Of a stretch of 64,000 bases of DNA, positions 32,888-42,347 are shown piece by piece. Source of the DNA: Clostridia bacterium. GTDB taxonomy: Bacteria > Bacillota > Clostridia > Christensenellales > Pumilibacteraceae. Every line of letters begins with the position of its first letter. The first letter of the stretch is position 1. The notes below the pieces were generated by a model. The model saw only the letters and a program-made list of their open reading frames with translations, did no database searches and had not been told where the DNA came from. The position numbers and the translations under genes are program-made. The stretch spans positions 1 through 64,000 of the forward strand of contig JAGAPD010000023.1 in the NCBI GenBank assembly GCA_017623435.1. Direction: 5' to 3'.

Positions 32888-34021
32888 ATGATTACTGTAA
32901 AAGAAGTAACCACGAAAAAAGAAAGGAAAGCCTTTTTCCGTTTTCCGCTTGATCTTTACAAGGGGAATAAATACGTCGTGCCCACTATGATTTCCGACGA
33001 GGAAGACGAGTTTAATCCCGAGGTTAACGACGCTTATCGCTATTCCGAGACCAAACTTTTCCTCGCTTATAACGAGCAGGGCAAGGTGGTTGGACGCGTT
33101 GCAGGACTTTATCACAAGGCGTATAACGAAAAGCAAAACTTAAAGCAGCTTCGTTTCACGCGTTACGACGTGATTGACGATTTCGAAGTTACCAAAGCGC
33201 TTTTTGCGGAGCTTAAGAAATGGGCGCAAGAGCTTGGCATGAACGAGCTCGTTGGTCCTATCGGCTTTTCCGACCTTGATAAACAAGGTATGCTTATCGA
33301 GGGCTTTGACCGCGTAGGCATGTATATCACCATCTATAATTTCCCGTATTACCGCGAGCATATGGAGAAAATCGGTATGCAAAAGGCGGTTGACTGGGTA
33401 GAGTACCGCATTAAAGTTCCCGAAAAAATGGACGAAAGACTGGTCCGTTTGTCCAAAAAAATTCAGGAGCGCTACGGCTACACCTACGTTCCTATCGTGG
33501 ACTATAAGTCGAGCATGCCTTATATCAAAGAGGCACTTGGCTATATTATGAACGAAGTTTTTGCGCACCTTTACGGCTTTGTCTCAGTCAGTGAAAAGCA
33601 AATTATGCGCGAGGCAAAAATGCTTAAAGACGTTTGGAATAACGACTATGTTATTGCCGTACAAAACAAGGAAGGCGAGCTGGTTGGCTACGGCTTTATG
33701 GCGCCCTCCGTGTCACGCGCTATGCAGGCGTTCAACGGCAAGATTAATCTAAAAGGTATCTTTACGATGATAAAGGACCAAAAACACGCCGAAACGCTTG
33801 ACCTATACAATATGGGCGTTAAGAAGGAATATCAGAACAAGGGCGTTAATGTGCTCGTTATGGCGAGAGGTCTTGAAATGGCGATCAAAAACGGCGTTAA
33901 GTATCTTGAAACGGGACCTGAACTTGAAACGAACTGTCAGATTCAGGCGCAGTGGAAAGACTTTGAAAAGGAACAGCACAAGCGTCGCCGTTGTTGGACC
34001 ATTTCCGTAGAAAATTTATAA
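32888..34021 (+). CDS. GNAT-like acetyltransferase (two-domain)
   Basis: A 377-residue cytoplasmic protein. The N-terminal part (VKEVTTKKERKAFFRFPLDL) and a central GPIGFSDLDKQGMLIEGF stretch match a family annotated as N-acetyltransferase or BtrH-like hypothetical proteins found beside lipid and natural-product genes. A GNAT-type segment, LYNMGVKKEYQNKGVNVLVM, lies near residues 305-325. The substrate is unknown. GAGGGG precedes the ATG and the gene is its own transcription unit. Confidence 0.75.
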   Translation: MITVKEVTTKKERKAFFRFPLDLYKGNKYVVPTMISDEEDEFNPEVNDAYRYSETKLFLAYNEQGKVVGRVAGLYHKAYNEKQNLKQLRFTRYDVIDDFEVTKALFAELKKWAQELGMNELVGPIGFSDLDKQGMLIEGFDRVGMYITIYNFPYYREHMEKIGMQKAVDWVEYRIKVPEKMDERLVRLSKKIQERYGYTYVPIVDYKSSMPYIKEALGYIMNEVFAHLYGFVSVSEKQIMREAKMLKDVWNNDYVIAVQNKEGELVGYGFMAPSVSRAMQAFNGKINLKGIFTMIKDQKHAETLDLYNMGVKKEYQNKGVNVLVMARGLEMAIKNGVKYLETGPELETNCQIQAQWKDFEKEQHKRRRCWTISVENL

Positions 34022-34031
34022 AATATGTAAA

Positions 34032-34058
34032 ACGACCACCCACGTAGGTGGTCGTTTT
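34032..34058 (+). terminator. Terminator (ACGACCACC hairpin)
   Basis: ACGACCACC and GGTGGTCGT form a perfect 9-bp stem around CACGTA, followed by T. The loop recalls the GGGTACGT family. Confidence 0.85.
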
Positions 34059-34122
34059 TCTTTATGCGTTCGTTTTGTTCTAAAATAGTTATAGAAATAA
34101 TAGGATAATAGCGGTGATTGAT

Positions 34123-34794
34123 ATGAAAAAGTTTTTTTGTTTTGTAACCGTTATTATCCTTTGTTTTTACTCGTGCGCGTGCTCGTCGCTCGTTAAACGG
34201 CGCGAGGGAAGTATTAGTGAGCTTCGTGACGAGCTTATGGTAAGCGAGTGCGAAAAGGACAAAGTCACGCTTATTAGTGGCAAACGTGAAAACCCCTTCG
34301 TCGTTGACGGCAAAAGTGGAGATAAGATTGATTTTACCGTCGTGACCTTTTATCCAAATAAGGCAAGTGAAAACGCGCGTTTTACTTACTCTTTTGACGA
34401 CGGAGTGAGCGTGGTAGAGGGGGAGTTTAGTAAGCACCCTTTCAAAGACACTTACTCGTTTGAGATAGCAAAGCGCGTTACGGGTAGCGCAAAGGTCGTG
34501 GTGAAGGGCGAAAAATACGAGCGTCAGTTTGACCTTAATAGCGTAAAAAACGAAAATACTATCAGCGTCGAGCAGGCGCTTGAAAAGGCGGAAATTCGGC
34601 TTAGTGAGCATATTAAAAAGTTTTCTAGCGGAGGCAAGCTTAACGCTGAAATTTTCATTCGTTTTCTTGAAAATCCCATCAGCAGTCAGGACGGATATTA
34701 CTGGTACGTTGCCTTCGTGCCTGATAAATATTCCGTTTATGCCACACTCATTCACCCCGAGTCGGGCGAGATAGTCGCTACGCGTGAGGGATAA
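34123..34794 (+). CDS. Putative lipoprotein
   Basis: A 223-residue exported protein. After MKKFF a hydrophobic core leads to YSCACSS, where the second Cys could be lipidated; the lipobox is not canonical. The mature part is a beta-rich domain (about 40-140) and a C-terminal PepSY-like segment (about 150-220: SVEQALEKAEIRLSEHI, then YYWYVAFVPDKYSVYATLI and ESGEIVA). I chose ATG 34123 with GGTGAT upstream over GTG 34114. It is followed one base later by the YkvI-like gene, so they form an operon. Confidence 0.72.
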   Translation: MKKFFCFVTVIILCFYSCACSSLVKRREGSISELRDELMVSECEKDKVTLISGKRENPFVVDGKSGDKIDFTVVTFYPNKASENARFTYSFDDGVSVVEGEFSKHPFKDTYSFEIAKRVTGSAKVVVKGEKYERQFDLNSVKNENTISVEQALEKAEIRLSEHIKKFSSGGKLNAEIFIRFLENPISSQDGYYWYVAFVPDKYSVYATLIHPESGEIVATREG

Positions 34795-34795
34795 A

Positions 34796-35836
34796 ATGAG
34801 AAAAGTATTTTCCGTAACCGCGCTTATAATCGGTACGGTAATAGGCGCAGGCTTTGCATCGGGCAGAGAAATATTAACCTTTTTTGGAAATACTCTCTCG
34901 CCCTTATTAGCCATTCCCATATCCATAGTAACTTTTCTGTTTTGCGCCGTTTTTTTGCTGGTCGGAGCGAGGGTAAACGCGAGTGAAATAGGGGAGGTAA
35001 ACCGCAAAATCGCACGCCCTCTTGAAGTCGTACTAAATATATTTATGCTATTTAATTGTGTGATAACCTTTTCCGCAATGCTCGCAGGTACTAACGCACT
35101 TCTTGATAGCGTGTTTCCGCTTTCGCCTCTATATTCTATAATTTTTGCGCTCCTGTCTACGCTCGTGGTCGTGTTTGGACTACGCGGACTTATGCGTGTA
35201 AACTCACTCGTCGTGCCCGTTTTAATAGTGGTGATGACGTTAATTTGCGCCTTTAACCTAAACGCACCCGTAACGCTTTATTTTGAAAAAAGTAGCGTAA
35301 GTAACGTCTTTATCTACACCGCGCTTAACGGAATACTGTCCGCGTCCGTTTTGACGACGGTAAACGGGCTTAGTAAAAAAGAAATACTCCTATCGTCTGC
35401 GCTTTCGGCAGTAGTGATAGGAGCATTGATTTTACTTCTTTCGCTTTCGCTTCCGTCCGTTAGTCCGTCTAGCGAAATGCCGTTAGTCGAACTTGCAAAA
35501 CGACTGGGTACGTCCCCATTTGTTTTTGCAATTTTAGCCGTTTTGGCAGGTATTTTCACTACGATGCTTACTGCCCACGCGAGCATAAGCGAATGGATAA
35601 ACGCATTCTTTAATAACCGCGTTTTGTCAGCAAGCGTGAGTGCAATTTTCTGTTTAACGCTCAGCTTTTTAGGCTTTAAGAGAGTAATCGATATCTTTTA
35701 TCCCGTGATAGGAGTGATAGGACTTGCGTATTTTTTAGTTTGCGTAATCTACCTTATCCGTACTTCACGAAAACCGTTTTGCGTATTTACAGCAAAGCGC
35801 CACCGTAGCGTACATAAGCGCCGCAAGAATACATAA
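34796..35836 (+). CDS. YkvI-like membrane protein
   Basis: A 346-residue protein with about ten membrane helices. The N-terminal TVIGAGFASGREILTFF is the hallmark of the YkvI family, which is distantly related to amino-acid transporters and spore germination permeases; its substrate is not known. GAGGG sits 5 bp before ATG 34796, preferred over GTG 34784. The last 24 residues are basic and overlap the end of the convergent permease gene by 72 bp. Confidence 0.85.
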   Translation: MRKVFSVTALIIGTVIGAGFASGREILTFFGNTLSPLLAIPISIVTFLFCAVFLLVGARVNASEIGEVNRKIARPLEVVLNIFMLFNCVITFSAMLAGTNALLDSVFPLSPLYSIIFALLSTLVVVFGLRGLMRVNSLVVPVLIVVMTLICAFNLNAPVTLYFEKSSVSNVFIYTALNGILSASVLTTVNGLSKKEILLSSALSAVVIGALILLLSLSLPSVSPSSEMPLVELAKRLGTSPFVFAILAVLAGIFTTMLTAHASISEWINAFFNNRVLSASVSAIFCLTLSFLGFKRVIDIFYPVIGVIGLAYFLVCVIYLIRTSRKPFCVFTAKRHRSVHKRRKNT

Positions 35837-36562
35837 AATTACCGTTGAGGTCATAACGAGATCGATTTGAAAAACTTGACCTCCGTATATAATCAAGTAT
35901 CCAAGTCCTGCGCTCGAAACTAAATATTCTCCCATAATCGTTCCCACCCACGATAGTCCAACGTTTATTTTTAAGACACTCAAAAAGTCGGGAATAGCGT
36001 AGGGAATAACGAGCTTTCGTAGAATTTGCCACTTGCTCGCGCCCATAGAGCGAAGAAGAAAAATCTTGCCTTCGTCTACGCCCACGAACGCGTTAAGTAG
36101 GCTGATTACCGTCACGATAATGCATATCAAAAACGCCATCGCGACGATTGCCTTAACGCCTGCGCCCACCCAAATTATAATGATAGGACCAAGTGCGATT
36201 TTAGGTAGCGCGTTAAGTACGACTAAGTACGGCTCGCTCACTTTCCGCGCCGTCTCGCTCCACCATAGCGCCACCGCAATAACCGCGCCCACGACGGTTG
36301 AAATTGCAAAACCAAGAATGCATTCAATCAGAGTTATACCTATATGTCGCCAGATCTCACCGCCTTGAAAAAGGTCAACGGCAGTAGAGAAGATGCGCGA
36401 AGGCGAGCTTACGAAAAAAGTATCAACCAGTCCTATCGCTGTCACCAGTTCCCACAGCGCCACGAAAAGCACCAAAACTGCAACGCGCAAAATAAGGATT
36501 TTGTTTTTGTTGCGTTTTTCACCGCGTAAATAAATTTCCCTTGGAGAAAGAATTTTTTTCAT
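35765..36562 (-). CDS. ABC transporter permease (SsuC/ThiX/TauC type)
   Basis: A 265-residue permease with six membrane helices and the EAA loop LRSMGASKWQILRKLVIPYA at about residues 170-190. It works with the ATPase and binding protein encoded just upstream. The start ATG (36560-36562) has GAGG 5 bp away; a GTG two codons earlier is possible. Its 3' end overlaps the convergent YkvI-like gene. The substrate class (sulfonate, nitrate or thiamine precursor) is decided by the binding protein. Confidence 0.92.
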   Translation of the reverse strand: MKKILSPREIYLRGEKRNKNKILILRVAVLVLFVALWELVTAIGLVDTFFVSSPSRIFSTAVDLFQGGEIWRHIGITLIECILGFAISTVVGAVIAVALWWSETARKVSEPYLVVLNALPKIALGPIIIIWVGAGVKAIVAMAFLICIIVTVISLLNAFVGVDEGKIFLLRSMGASKWQILRKLVIPYAIPDFLSVLKINVGLSWVGTIMGEYLVSSAGLGYLIIYGGQVFQIDLVMTSTVILCILAALMYATVALCCKYAKRFS

Positions 36563-36569
36563 AAGCACC

Positions 36570-37322
36570 TCACGTTTTGACCTCTTTGTAAATCTCGTCG
36601 AACGAAACGGGAAACTGCGCGCTCTCTCTGCGAAGTAGCGGAGTCTTTTGTCCGAAGTTAAGCGTAAAAATTTTCTTTACCGTAGCAGGACGGGCGGAAA
36701 GCACGACTACGCGATCGCTCATCGAAATTGCCTCGGATATGTCGTGCGTTACCAAAATCGCCGTCTTGTTTTCGCTCTTAATTATGGAATACACGTCGTC
36801 GCATACCGATAGCCTCGTTTGAAAATCGAGCGCCGAAAAGGGTTCGTCAAGCAGTAAAATTTCAGGGCGAAGAACGAGCGTGCGAATGAGCGCAACGCGT
36901 TGTCGCATACCGCCCGAAAGCTCACGCGGATAGCGGTTGGTAAAACCCTGTAGCCCGTATTTTTCAAGCAAATTTTTAGCGTAATCTTCGCAAAGGGAGT
37001 TGCGCTTTTTTTGTATTTCAGCGCCAAGTAAAACGTTATCAAGTATCGTGCGCCACTCAAAAAGCTGGTCGCGTTGTAGCATATAGCCCACCTGATTCGC
37101 CTTTTCGCCCGTTTTCTTACCGCCCAGCAAAATTTCGCCACTTGACGGAGAAATTAGCCCGGCGATAAGCGAAAGCACGGTGGTTTTTCCGCACCCACTC
37201 GGACCTACGAGCGAAACGAATTCTCCGCTTTTCACCGTCAGCGAAAAGTCTTTTAACGCCTGAGTCTCGCCAAGCGCCGATTGATAAGTCAAATCAACGC
37301 CATTTATGGTCAGTATATCCAT
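36570..37322 (-). CDS. ABC transporter ATPase (SsuB/ThiZ type)
   Basis: A 250-residue ATPase. Walker A is GPSGCGKTT (about 41-49), the Q-loop MLQRDQLFEW near 80, the signature LSGGMRQR near 134, and Walker B ILLLDEPFSALD near 155. GGAGG lies upstream of the ATG. It energises the adjacent permease, 7 bp downstream. Confidence 0.94.
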   Translation of the reverse strand: MDILTINGVDLTYQSALGETQALKDFSLTVKSGEFVSLVGPSGCGKTTVLSLIAGLISPSSGEILLGGKKTGEKANQVGYMLQRDQLFEWRTILDNVLLGAEIQKKRNSLCEDYAKNLLEKYGLQGFTNRYPRELSGGMRQRVALIRTLVLRPEILLLDEPFSALDFQTRLSVCDDVYSIIKSENKTAILVTHDISEAISMSDRVVVLSARPATVKKIFTLNFGQKTPLLRRESAQFPVSFDEIYKEVKT

Positions 37323-37346
37323 AATTTTATCCTCCGTAGAGTGAAA

Positions 37347-38345
37347 TCAGTCTTTTATTGCCAAAACGTAAGTGTTATCCACGGCGTCCGCGTAAGTTAC
37401 ACGGCTTTGCAAAAAGCCTGCGTTTTCCATAACGTCTTGCAGTTTTTCATAAGCCTGCTCTGAAAAATAGAGATCGTCTTTCCAAGCGTCAATCTCGCGG
37501 TAACTCTTTACCGACGCCGAAATTGAGGAGAGCGAAGTGCCCGTAAAGGAGGGCGCAAGCGCGTTTGCAACCGTCGTTTCGTCGTTATTTACGATAAAGT
37601 CGTATCCCTTTTTGACTGCGCGCAAAAAATTCTTAATAAGATCAGTATTGTTTTGAATATAGCTCTTGCTTGCAGAGAAAGAAGTGTAGGGGATTTCACC
37701 GCTGTCCTTTCCCACTGACGCAACGATATAGCCCTTGCCGGCAAGTACCATTTCACTCGCCGTCGGCTCAAAAAGCGTGGTGTAGTCTACCGTGTCGTCC
37801 GATTCAAAAACGGGCGCCATCATATTAAAAGCCACGTCCGTGTTAAAGCGAAGGTCCGTTTTCTCGTTAAGACCAGCGTTGTTAACGACGTATTGCATCG
37901 TCATAGCAGGCACACCGCCTATTCGACCGGCAAGCACGTGCTTTCCCCTCAAATCCGTCCACTTAAAGTCGGGTTGCTCCGTTTTTGATACTAAAAACGA
38001 GCCGTCACGCTTTGTGAGTTGACCAAAAATGATAGGATAGTCGCGCTGACCTTGCGCCTGACAGTATATCGTAGCCTCAGGCCCCATCAGACCGATATCC
38101 GCCGACTTTGAGGAAATCGCGGACATAACCTTGTCTGCGCCTCCGCCGTTAGTAAGCTCTATTTCGATATCCACCTCGTCAAAATACCCGTTGTTTATCG
38201 CGACGTAAAGTGGCGCGTAAAAGATAGAATGAGTGACTTCGCACAGTCTAACTTTGTTTTTTCCGTTTCCGTTACTGCACCCTACGAAAGCAAACGAAGA
38301 TAGCGCGAGAAGGAAAGAGAGAAGTACAAGAACAAATTTTTTCAT
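37347..38345 (-). CDS. ABC substrate-binding lipoprotein (NMT1/THI5-like)
   Basis: A 332-residue lipoprotein. The signal peptide ends in the lipobox FVGC (Cys near residue 23). The mature part has the NMT1/SsuA features APLYVAINNGYFDE, IGLMGPEAT and the DLRGKHVLAGRIGG hinge. Members bind pyrimidine precursors of thiamine, alkanesulfonates or similar small molecules. I see no TPP riboswitch in the 185-bp leader, so thiamine control is not supported. I set the start at MKKFVLVL because it begins the signal peptide. Confidence 0.9.
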   Translation of the reverse strand: MKKFVLVLLSFLLALSSFAFVGCSNGNGKNKVRLCEVTHSIFYAPLYVAINNGYFDEVDIEIELTNGGGADKVMSAISSKSADIGLMGPEATIYCQAQGQRDYPIIFGQLTKRDGSFLVSKTEQPDFKWTDLRGKHVLAGRIGGVPAMTMQYVVNNAGLNEKTDLRFNTDVAFNMMAPVFESDDTVDYTTLFEPTASEMVLAGKGYIVASVGKDSGEIPYTSFSASKSYIQNNTDLIKNFLRAVKKGYDFIVNNDETTVANALAPSFTGTSLSSISASVKSYREIDAWKDDLYFSEQAYEKLQDVMENAGFLQSRVTYADAVDNTYVLAIKD

Positions 38346-38470
38346 AAACACCCCGTAAAAATAAAAATTTTCAGCCGAATACGGCTCATAATCCATACTA
38401 TGAACTAGACAAAAAAAGTGTTCAAAAAAGTCAAAACGATTGAAAAATTACTTTTTTCAATTAAAAACCC

Positions 38471-38499
38471 TTGCTTATCAGGTGCGATTATGATATAAT
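38471..38499 (+). promoter_or_regulatory. Sigma-A promoter of valS
   Basis: TTGCTT (38471-38476), 17-bp spacer, TATAAT (38494-38499). The leader is only about 26 nt, too short for a T box. Confidence 0.75.
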
Positions 38500-38531
38500 G
38501 ATATTCGTAAACTTATGTCACGGAGCAAATT

Positions 38532-41147
38532 ATGAACAAGACTTACGACCCGAAATCATTTGAAGAAAGAATTTATAAGAAGTGGCTTGACAACAAATAT
38601 TTTCACGCCGAGCCCAGCGAAAAAGAACCTTTTACCATCGTAATTCCCCCGCCCAACATCACGGGCCAGCTTCATATCGGACACGCGCTTGACGACACGA
38701 TTCAGGACGCGATCATCCGCTATAAGAGAATGAAAGGCTTTGAAACGCTTTGGCTTCCCGGTACTGACCACGCGTCTATTGCAACGGAAGTAAAAATCGT
38801 TGAAAAAATGCGTGAAGAGGGTATCACGAAGGACGACCTTGGCAGAGAAGGCTTTCTTAAACGCGCTTACGAGTGGAAGGCACAGTACGGCGGAAGAATC
38901 GTCGAACAGCTCAAAAAGATGGGCTTTTCGTGCGACTGGGATCGCCTTGCCTTCACTATGGACGAGCGTTGTTCTAAAGCGGTACGCGAAGTTTTCGTAA
39001 AAATGTACGAAAAAGGTCTTATATATCAGGGCGACAGAATTATCAACTGGTGTCCCAAGTGCCAGACGGCTATTTCGGACGCTGAGGTAGAGTACGAGGC
39101 GGAAGAAGGACATCTTTGGCATCTTAAATACCCCATCGACGGCGAGGAAAACGAATATATTATCGTTGCTACCACCCGTCCTGAAACAATGCTTGGCGAT
39201 ACTGCGGTTGCGGTTAACCCCCACGACAAGAGATACACGAAGCTCGTTGGCAAAATGATTAAGCTTCCCCTCGTAGGTAGACTTATTCCTATCGTTGCCG
39301 ACCGCTACGTTGATAAAGCCTTTGGTACTGGCGCGGTAAAGATTACGCCTGCGCACGATCCTAACGACTTTGAGGTAGGCGTACGCCACGACCTTCCCGT
39401 AATCCGCGTTATGAACGACGACGCGACTATGAACGAAAACGCGGGCGCTTACGCAGGACTAACGCGTGAGGAGGCGAGAAAGGCAATCGTTGCCGATTTT
39501 GACAAGCTTGGTCTTTTGGTTAAAACCGAAACGCATCAGCACAACGTAGGTCATTGCTACCGTTGTCATACCTCTATCGAGCCTATCGTTTCTAAGCAAT
39601 GGTTCGTTAAGATGAAGGAGCTTGCCGAGCCTGCTATTAAGGCGGTGCTTGACAAAGAAATCGTCTTTATGCCCAAGCGCTTTGAAAAGACTTACCTTCA
39701 TTGGATGAACAACATCCGCGACTGGTGTATTTCCCGTCAGCTTTGGTGGGGACACCGTATTCCCGTGTTCTACTGCGACGCTTGCGGATACACCACCGCG
39801 TCGAGAGAGGACCTTACCGTTTGTCCCGTTTGCGGACAACCTATGCGTCAGGACGAAGACGTGCTTGACACCTGGTTCTCGTCTGCGCTTTGGCCCTTCG
39901 CAACGCTTGGTTGGCCGGATAACAACCCAGATCTAGAATATTTCTATCCCACCAACGTGCTCGTTACGGGTTACGACATCATTACCTTCTGGGTATCCAG
40001 AATGATTTTCTCAGGTCTTGAACACATGGGCGAAAAGCCTTTCTCTGAAGTGCTTATTCACGGTATCGTTCGTGACGCGCTTGGAAGAAAAATGAGTAAA
40101 TCGCTCGGAAACGGCGTTGATCCCTTGCTTTTGATTGAAAAATACGGTGCTGACTCGCTCCGTTATTCGCTCGTAAACGGTATTTCCGCAGGTGGCGATA
40201 TCAGATTCTCCGAAGACAAGATGGAGAGTTACCGCAACTTTATGAATAAGATTTGGAACGCAAGCCGTTTCGTTCTTATGAACTGCGAAAACGTTAAGAT
40301 TAAGGATATCAGCGAGATTAAGAAGCTCACGCCCTTTGATAAGTGGATTTTGTCGCGCCTTAACGCAGTAACCGCACAGGTTACCAAGTTTATGGATAAG
40401 TACGAGGTAGGTCTTGCCGCTGCAAAGCTTTACGAATTCATTTGGAATCAGTTCTGCGACTGGTACATTGAACTTAGTAAAACCGCGCTTTACTCGGACG
40501 ACGAGGAGAAGAGAAATGACACCGTAAGCGTGCTTTTGTACGTTCTTCGCGAAACGCTTAAACTCGTTCATCCCATTATTCCTTTCGTGACCGAAGAAAT
40601 TTACGACGCGCTTCCCAACAAGGACGCTGAGGACATTATGATTTCGCCCTATCCCGTTTACGACCGTAAGCGCGCTTACAGAAAAGACGTTGCTACGACC
40701 GAAATGGTTATGGAAGTAATCAAGTCCATTCGTAACCTTCGTCGTGAGATGAACGTTAGCCAGAACAAGCGCACCGCCATCCATATCGTTCCTGCCGAGG
40801 GAATGGAAAAGACGGCTAAAAAGATAGCAAGCTATATTGAAAAGCTCGCTATGGGTAGCTCGGTTGCGTTCAACGAGCCAGAGGGCAAGAACGCTTCGCT
40901 CGTGACTGCGCTTGGTAAAGTGTTCATTCCTATGGGCGACCTTATCGACTTTGATAAAGAGCGTGAAAGAATTAAAGCCGAAATCGCAAAGACGGAAGAC
41001 GAGATTGCTCGCGCACAAGGTAAGCTTAACAATCAAGGCTTCGTTGCAAAAGCGCCTGCAGCCCTTATCGAGAAGGAAAGAGAAAAGCTCGAAAAGTATA
41101 TCGAGCTTAAAAAAGGTCTTGAAGAAAGTCTTAAGAATTTGGACTAA
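38532..41147 (+). CDS. valS: Valyl-tRNA synthetase
   Basis: Charges tRNA-Val. The 871-residue class I synthetase has PNITGQLHIGHAL (HIGH motif, about 37-49), the editing domain with TTRPETMLGDTAV near 220, a zinc-type CDACGY...CPVCGQ segment near 415-440, and KMSKS in GRKMSKSLGN near 522. A C-terminal coiled coil (about 805-870) is typical. GGAG lies before the ATG. It has its own promoter and is not under a T box. Confidence 0.98.
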   Translation: MNKTYDPKSFEERIYKKWLDNKYFHAEPSEKEPFTIVIPPPNITGQLHIGHALDDTIQDAIIRYKRMKGFETLWLPGTDHASIATEVKIVEKMREEGITKDDLGREGFLKRAYEWKAQYGGRIVEQLKKMGFSCDWDRLAFTMDERCSKAVREVFVKMYEKGLIYQGDRIINWCPKCQTAISDAEVEYEAEEGHLWHLKYPIDGEENEYIIVATTRPETMLGDTAVAVNPHDKRYTKLVGKMIKLPLVGRLIPIVADRYVDKAFGTGAVKITPAHDPNDFEVGVRHDLPVIRVMNDDATMNENAGAYAGLTREEARKAIVADFDKLGLLVKTETHQHNVGHCYRCHTSIEPIVSKQWFVKMKELAEPAIKAVLDKEIVFMPKRFEKTYLHWMNNIRDWCISRQLWWGHRIPVFYCDACGYTTASREDLTVCPVCGQPMRQDEDVLDTWFSSALWPFATLGWPDNNPDLEYFYPTNVLVTGYDIITFWVSRMIFSGLEHMGEKPFSEVLIHGIVRDALGRKMSKSLGNGVDPLLLIEKYGADSLRYSLVNGISAGGDIRFSEDKMESYRNFMNKIWNASRFVLMNCENVKIKDISEIKKLTPFDKWILSRLNAVTAQVTKFMDKYEVGLAAAKLYEFIWNQFCDWYIELSKTALYSDDEEKRNDTVSVLLYVLRETLKLVHPIIPFVTEEIYDALPNKDAEDIMISPYPVYDRKRAYRKDVATTEMVMEVIKSIRNLRREMNVSQNKRTAIHIVPAEGMEKTAKKIASYIEKLAMGSSVAFNEPEGKNASLVTALGKVFIPMGDLIDFDKERERIKAEIAKTEDEIARAQGKLNNQGFVAKAPAALIEKEREKLEKYIELKKGLEESLKNLD

Positions 41148-41176
41148 TTTTCAACAAACTAAAAATTTAAAATCAC

Positions 41177-41210
41177 AAAACGACGAGGCACGTACCCCGT
41201 CGTTTTTGTT
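41177..41210 (+). terminator. Terminator of valS
   Basis: ACGACGAGG / CCCCGTCGT hairpin around CACGTA and a five-T run; related to the GGGTACGT family. Confidence 0.8.
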
Positions 41211-41283
41211 TTTTAACTGAAAATATAGATATTATTTCGTCACAGAAACCTTTTCATTTTCATATATGGAAGTGGAGGATATT

Positions 41284-42339
41284 ATGGCGAGCGCATATAA
41301 TTTTTTGATAGCAGCAAACGACGAACACGGACTTAATCCACCCACGGAGGGTAAACGCACACCTATTTTGCCAAATCTTGGGAGATCGATTTATGAAAAC
41401 GAAATCAACCGCCAAGCAAAGCAATATTTTTTGTTAGCGTGCGCGCGGTGTGGATTTAGGACGCTTGACGTAAAGCCCGAACTGACTGATACTGCCGTGG
41501 CTACGAGGGTGAGAAGAGTTAATAGCGCAGGGGCTACGCTACTCGTGACCTTTGCTTACAACGCTTACGGTGGCGGAGCGACCTTTAATAACGTAAACGG
41601 CTATATCGTTTTTTATTCAAGGAGCAGTTACCGTCCTACGCAATCACGACTACTTGCCTACGATATTTCAGCAGGATTAAGCAAAACGCTTTTCACTAAA
41701 AATTTGGGCGTAGGTACGCTTTTAGACGTAGGTGTTTTGCAGTCCGTCCGCTGTCCGTCCGTGCTTTGCGAGTGCGGTTTTATGACTAATTTAGCGGAGG
41801 CAAAACTAATGCTTGATCCCGATTTTGCGCGCGATATAGGCGAGGGTGCTTGTCGTGGCGTATGCGAGTTTTTAGGCGTTGATTTTGTCGAACGGACGGG
41901 TACGTACCCCACCGTTCGCCGTGGAAATAGGAATAAATACGTCCGCGTGTTACAGTATGCGTTGTCTTTTATGGGCTACAACGTAGGCGCAAAAGACGGA
42001 GCTTTTGGCGCGCAGACGCAAGATGCGCTAAAACGGTTTCAGCGTGATAACGGACTTGTGGACGACGGAATTGCAGGCGCAAAAACCTGGGCGGTAATAA
42101 ATAGGACCGCGCCTAATCCTACGCTACGAAAAGGCGCAAAGGGCGAGTGGGTAAAATATCTCCAACGCAAGCTAACCTCAAAGCTTTACCCGTTAGGTAA
42201 CGTCGACGGAATTTTTGGTAACGCTACCGAAAACGCCGTCCGCGCCTTCCAACGCGAAAACGCTCTTACCCCCGACGGAATAGTAGGTAAAAACACCTGG
42301 GCGTTATTATCTTCCCAAGGCGGTGGCAGACAAGGTTAG
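41284..42339 (+). CDS. Amidase_3-like protein with two peptidoglycan-binding domains
   Basis: A 351-residue protein. The first 205 residues resemble N-acetylmuramoyl-L-alanine amidases: DEHG...GKRTP near residue 20, ENEINR near 40, and the catalytic Glu in LCECGFMTN near 166. The usual third zinc ligand in the SIHANA position reads TFAYNA, so one metal histidine is missing. Two PG_binding_1 repeats follow (about 220-280 and 290-345, with DGAFGAQTQDALKRFQ and DGIFGNATENAVRAFQ). There is no signal peptide, so release may occur inside a spore or by lysis. GGAGG fixes the start at 41284. A GGGTACGTACCC palindrome lies in the linker. Confidence 0.82.
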   Translation: MASAYNFLIAANDEHGLNPPTEGKRTPILPNLGRSIYENEINRQAKQYFLLACARCGFRTLDVKPELTDTAVATRVRRVNSAGATLLVTFAYNAYGGGATFNNVNGYIVFYSRSSYRPTQSRLLAYDISAGLSKTLFTKNLGVGTLLDVGVLQSVRCPSVLCECGFMTNLAEAKLMLDPDFARDIGEGACRGVCEFLGVDFVERTGTYPTVRRGNRNKYVRVLQYALSFMGYNVGAKDGAFGAQTQDALKRFQRDNGLVDDGIAGAKTWAVINRTAPNPTLRKGAKGEWVKYLQRKLTSKLYPLGNVDGIFGNATENAVRAFQRENALTPDGIVGKNTWALLSSQGGGRQG

Positions 42340-42347
42340 AACAAAAA

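Noticed and set aside
33943-35007. A 354-codon minus-strand gene
   Set aside because: It is antisense to three well-supported plus-strand genes and shows no coding features of its own.
38346-38470. TPP riboswitch before the THI5-like binding protein
   Set aside because: The conserved CTGAGA and ACCTGATCTGGATAATGCC elements are absent on the minus strand.
38500-38531. T box before valS
   Set aside because: The transcript leader is only about 26 nt, too short for a T box.
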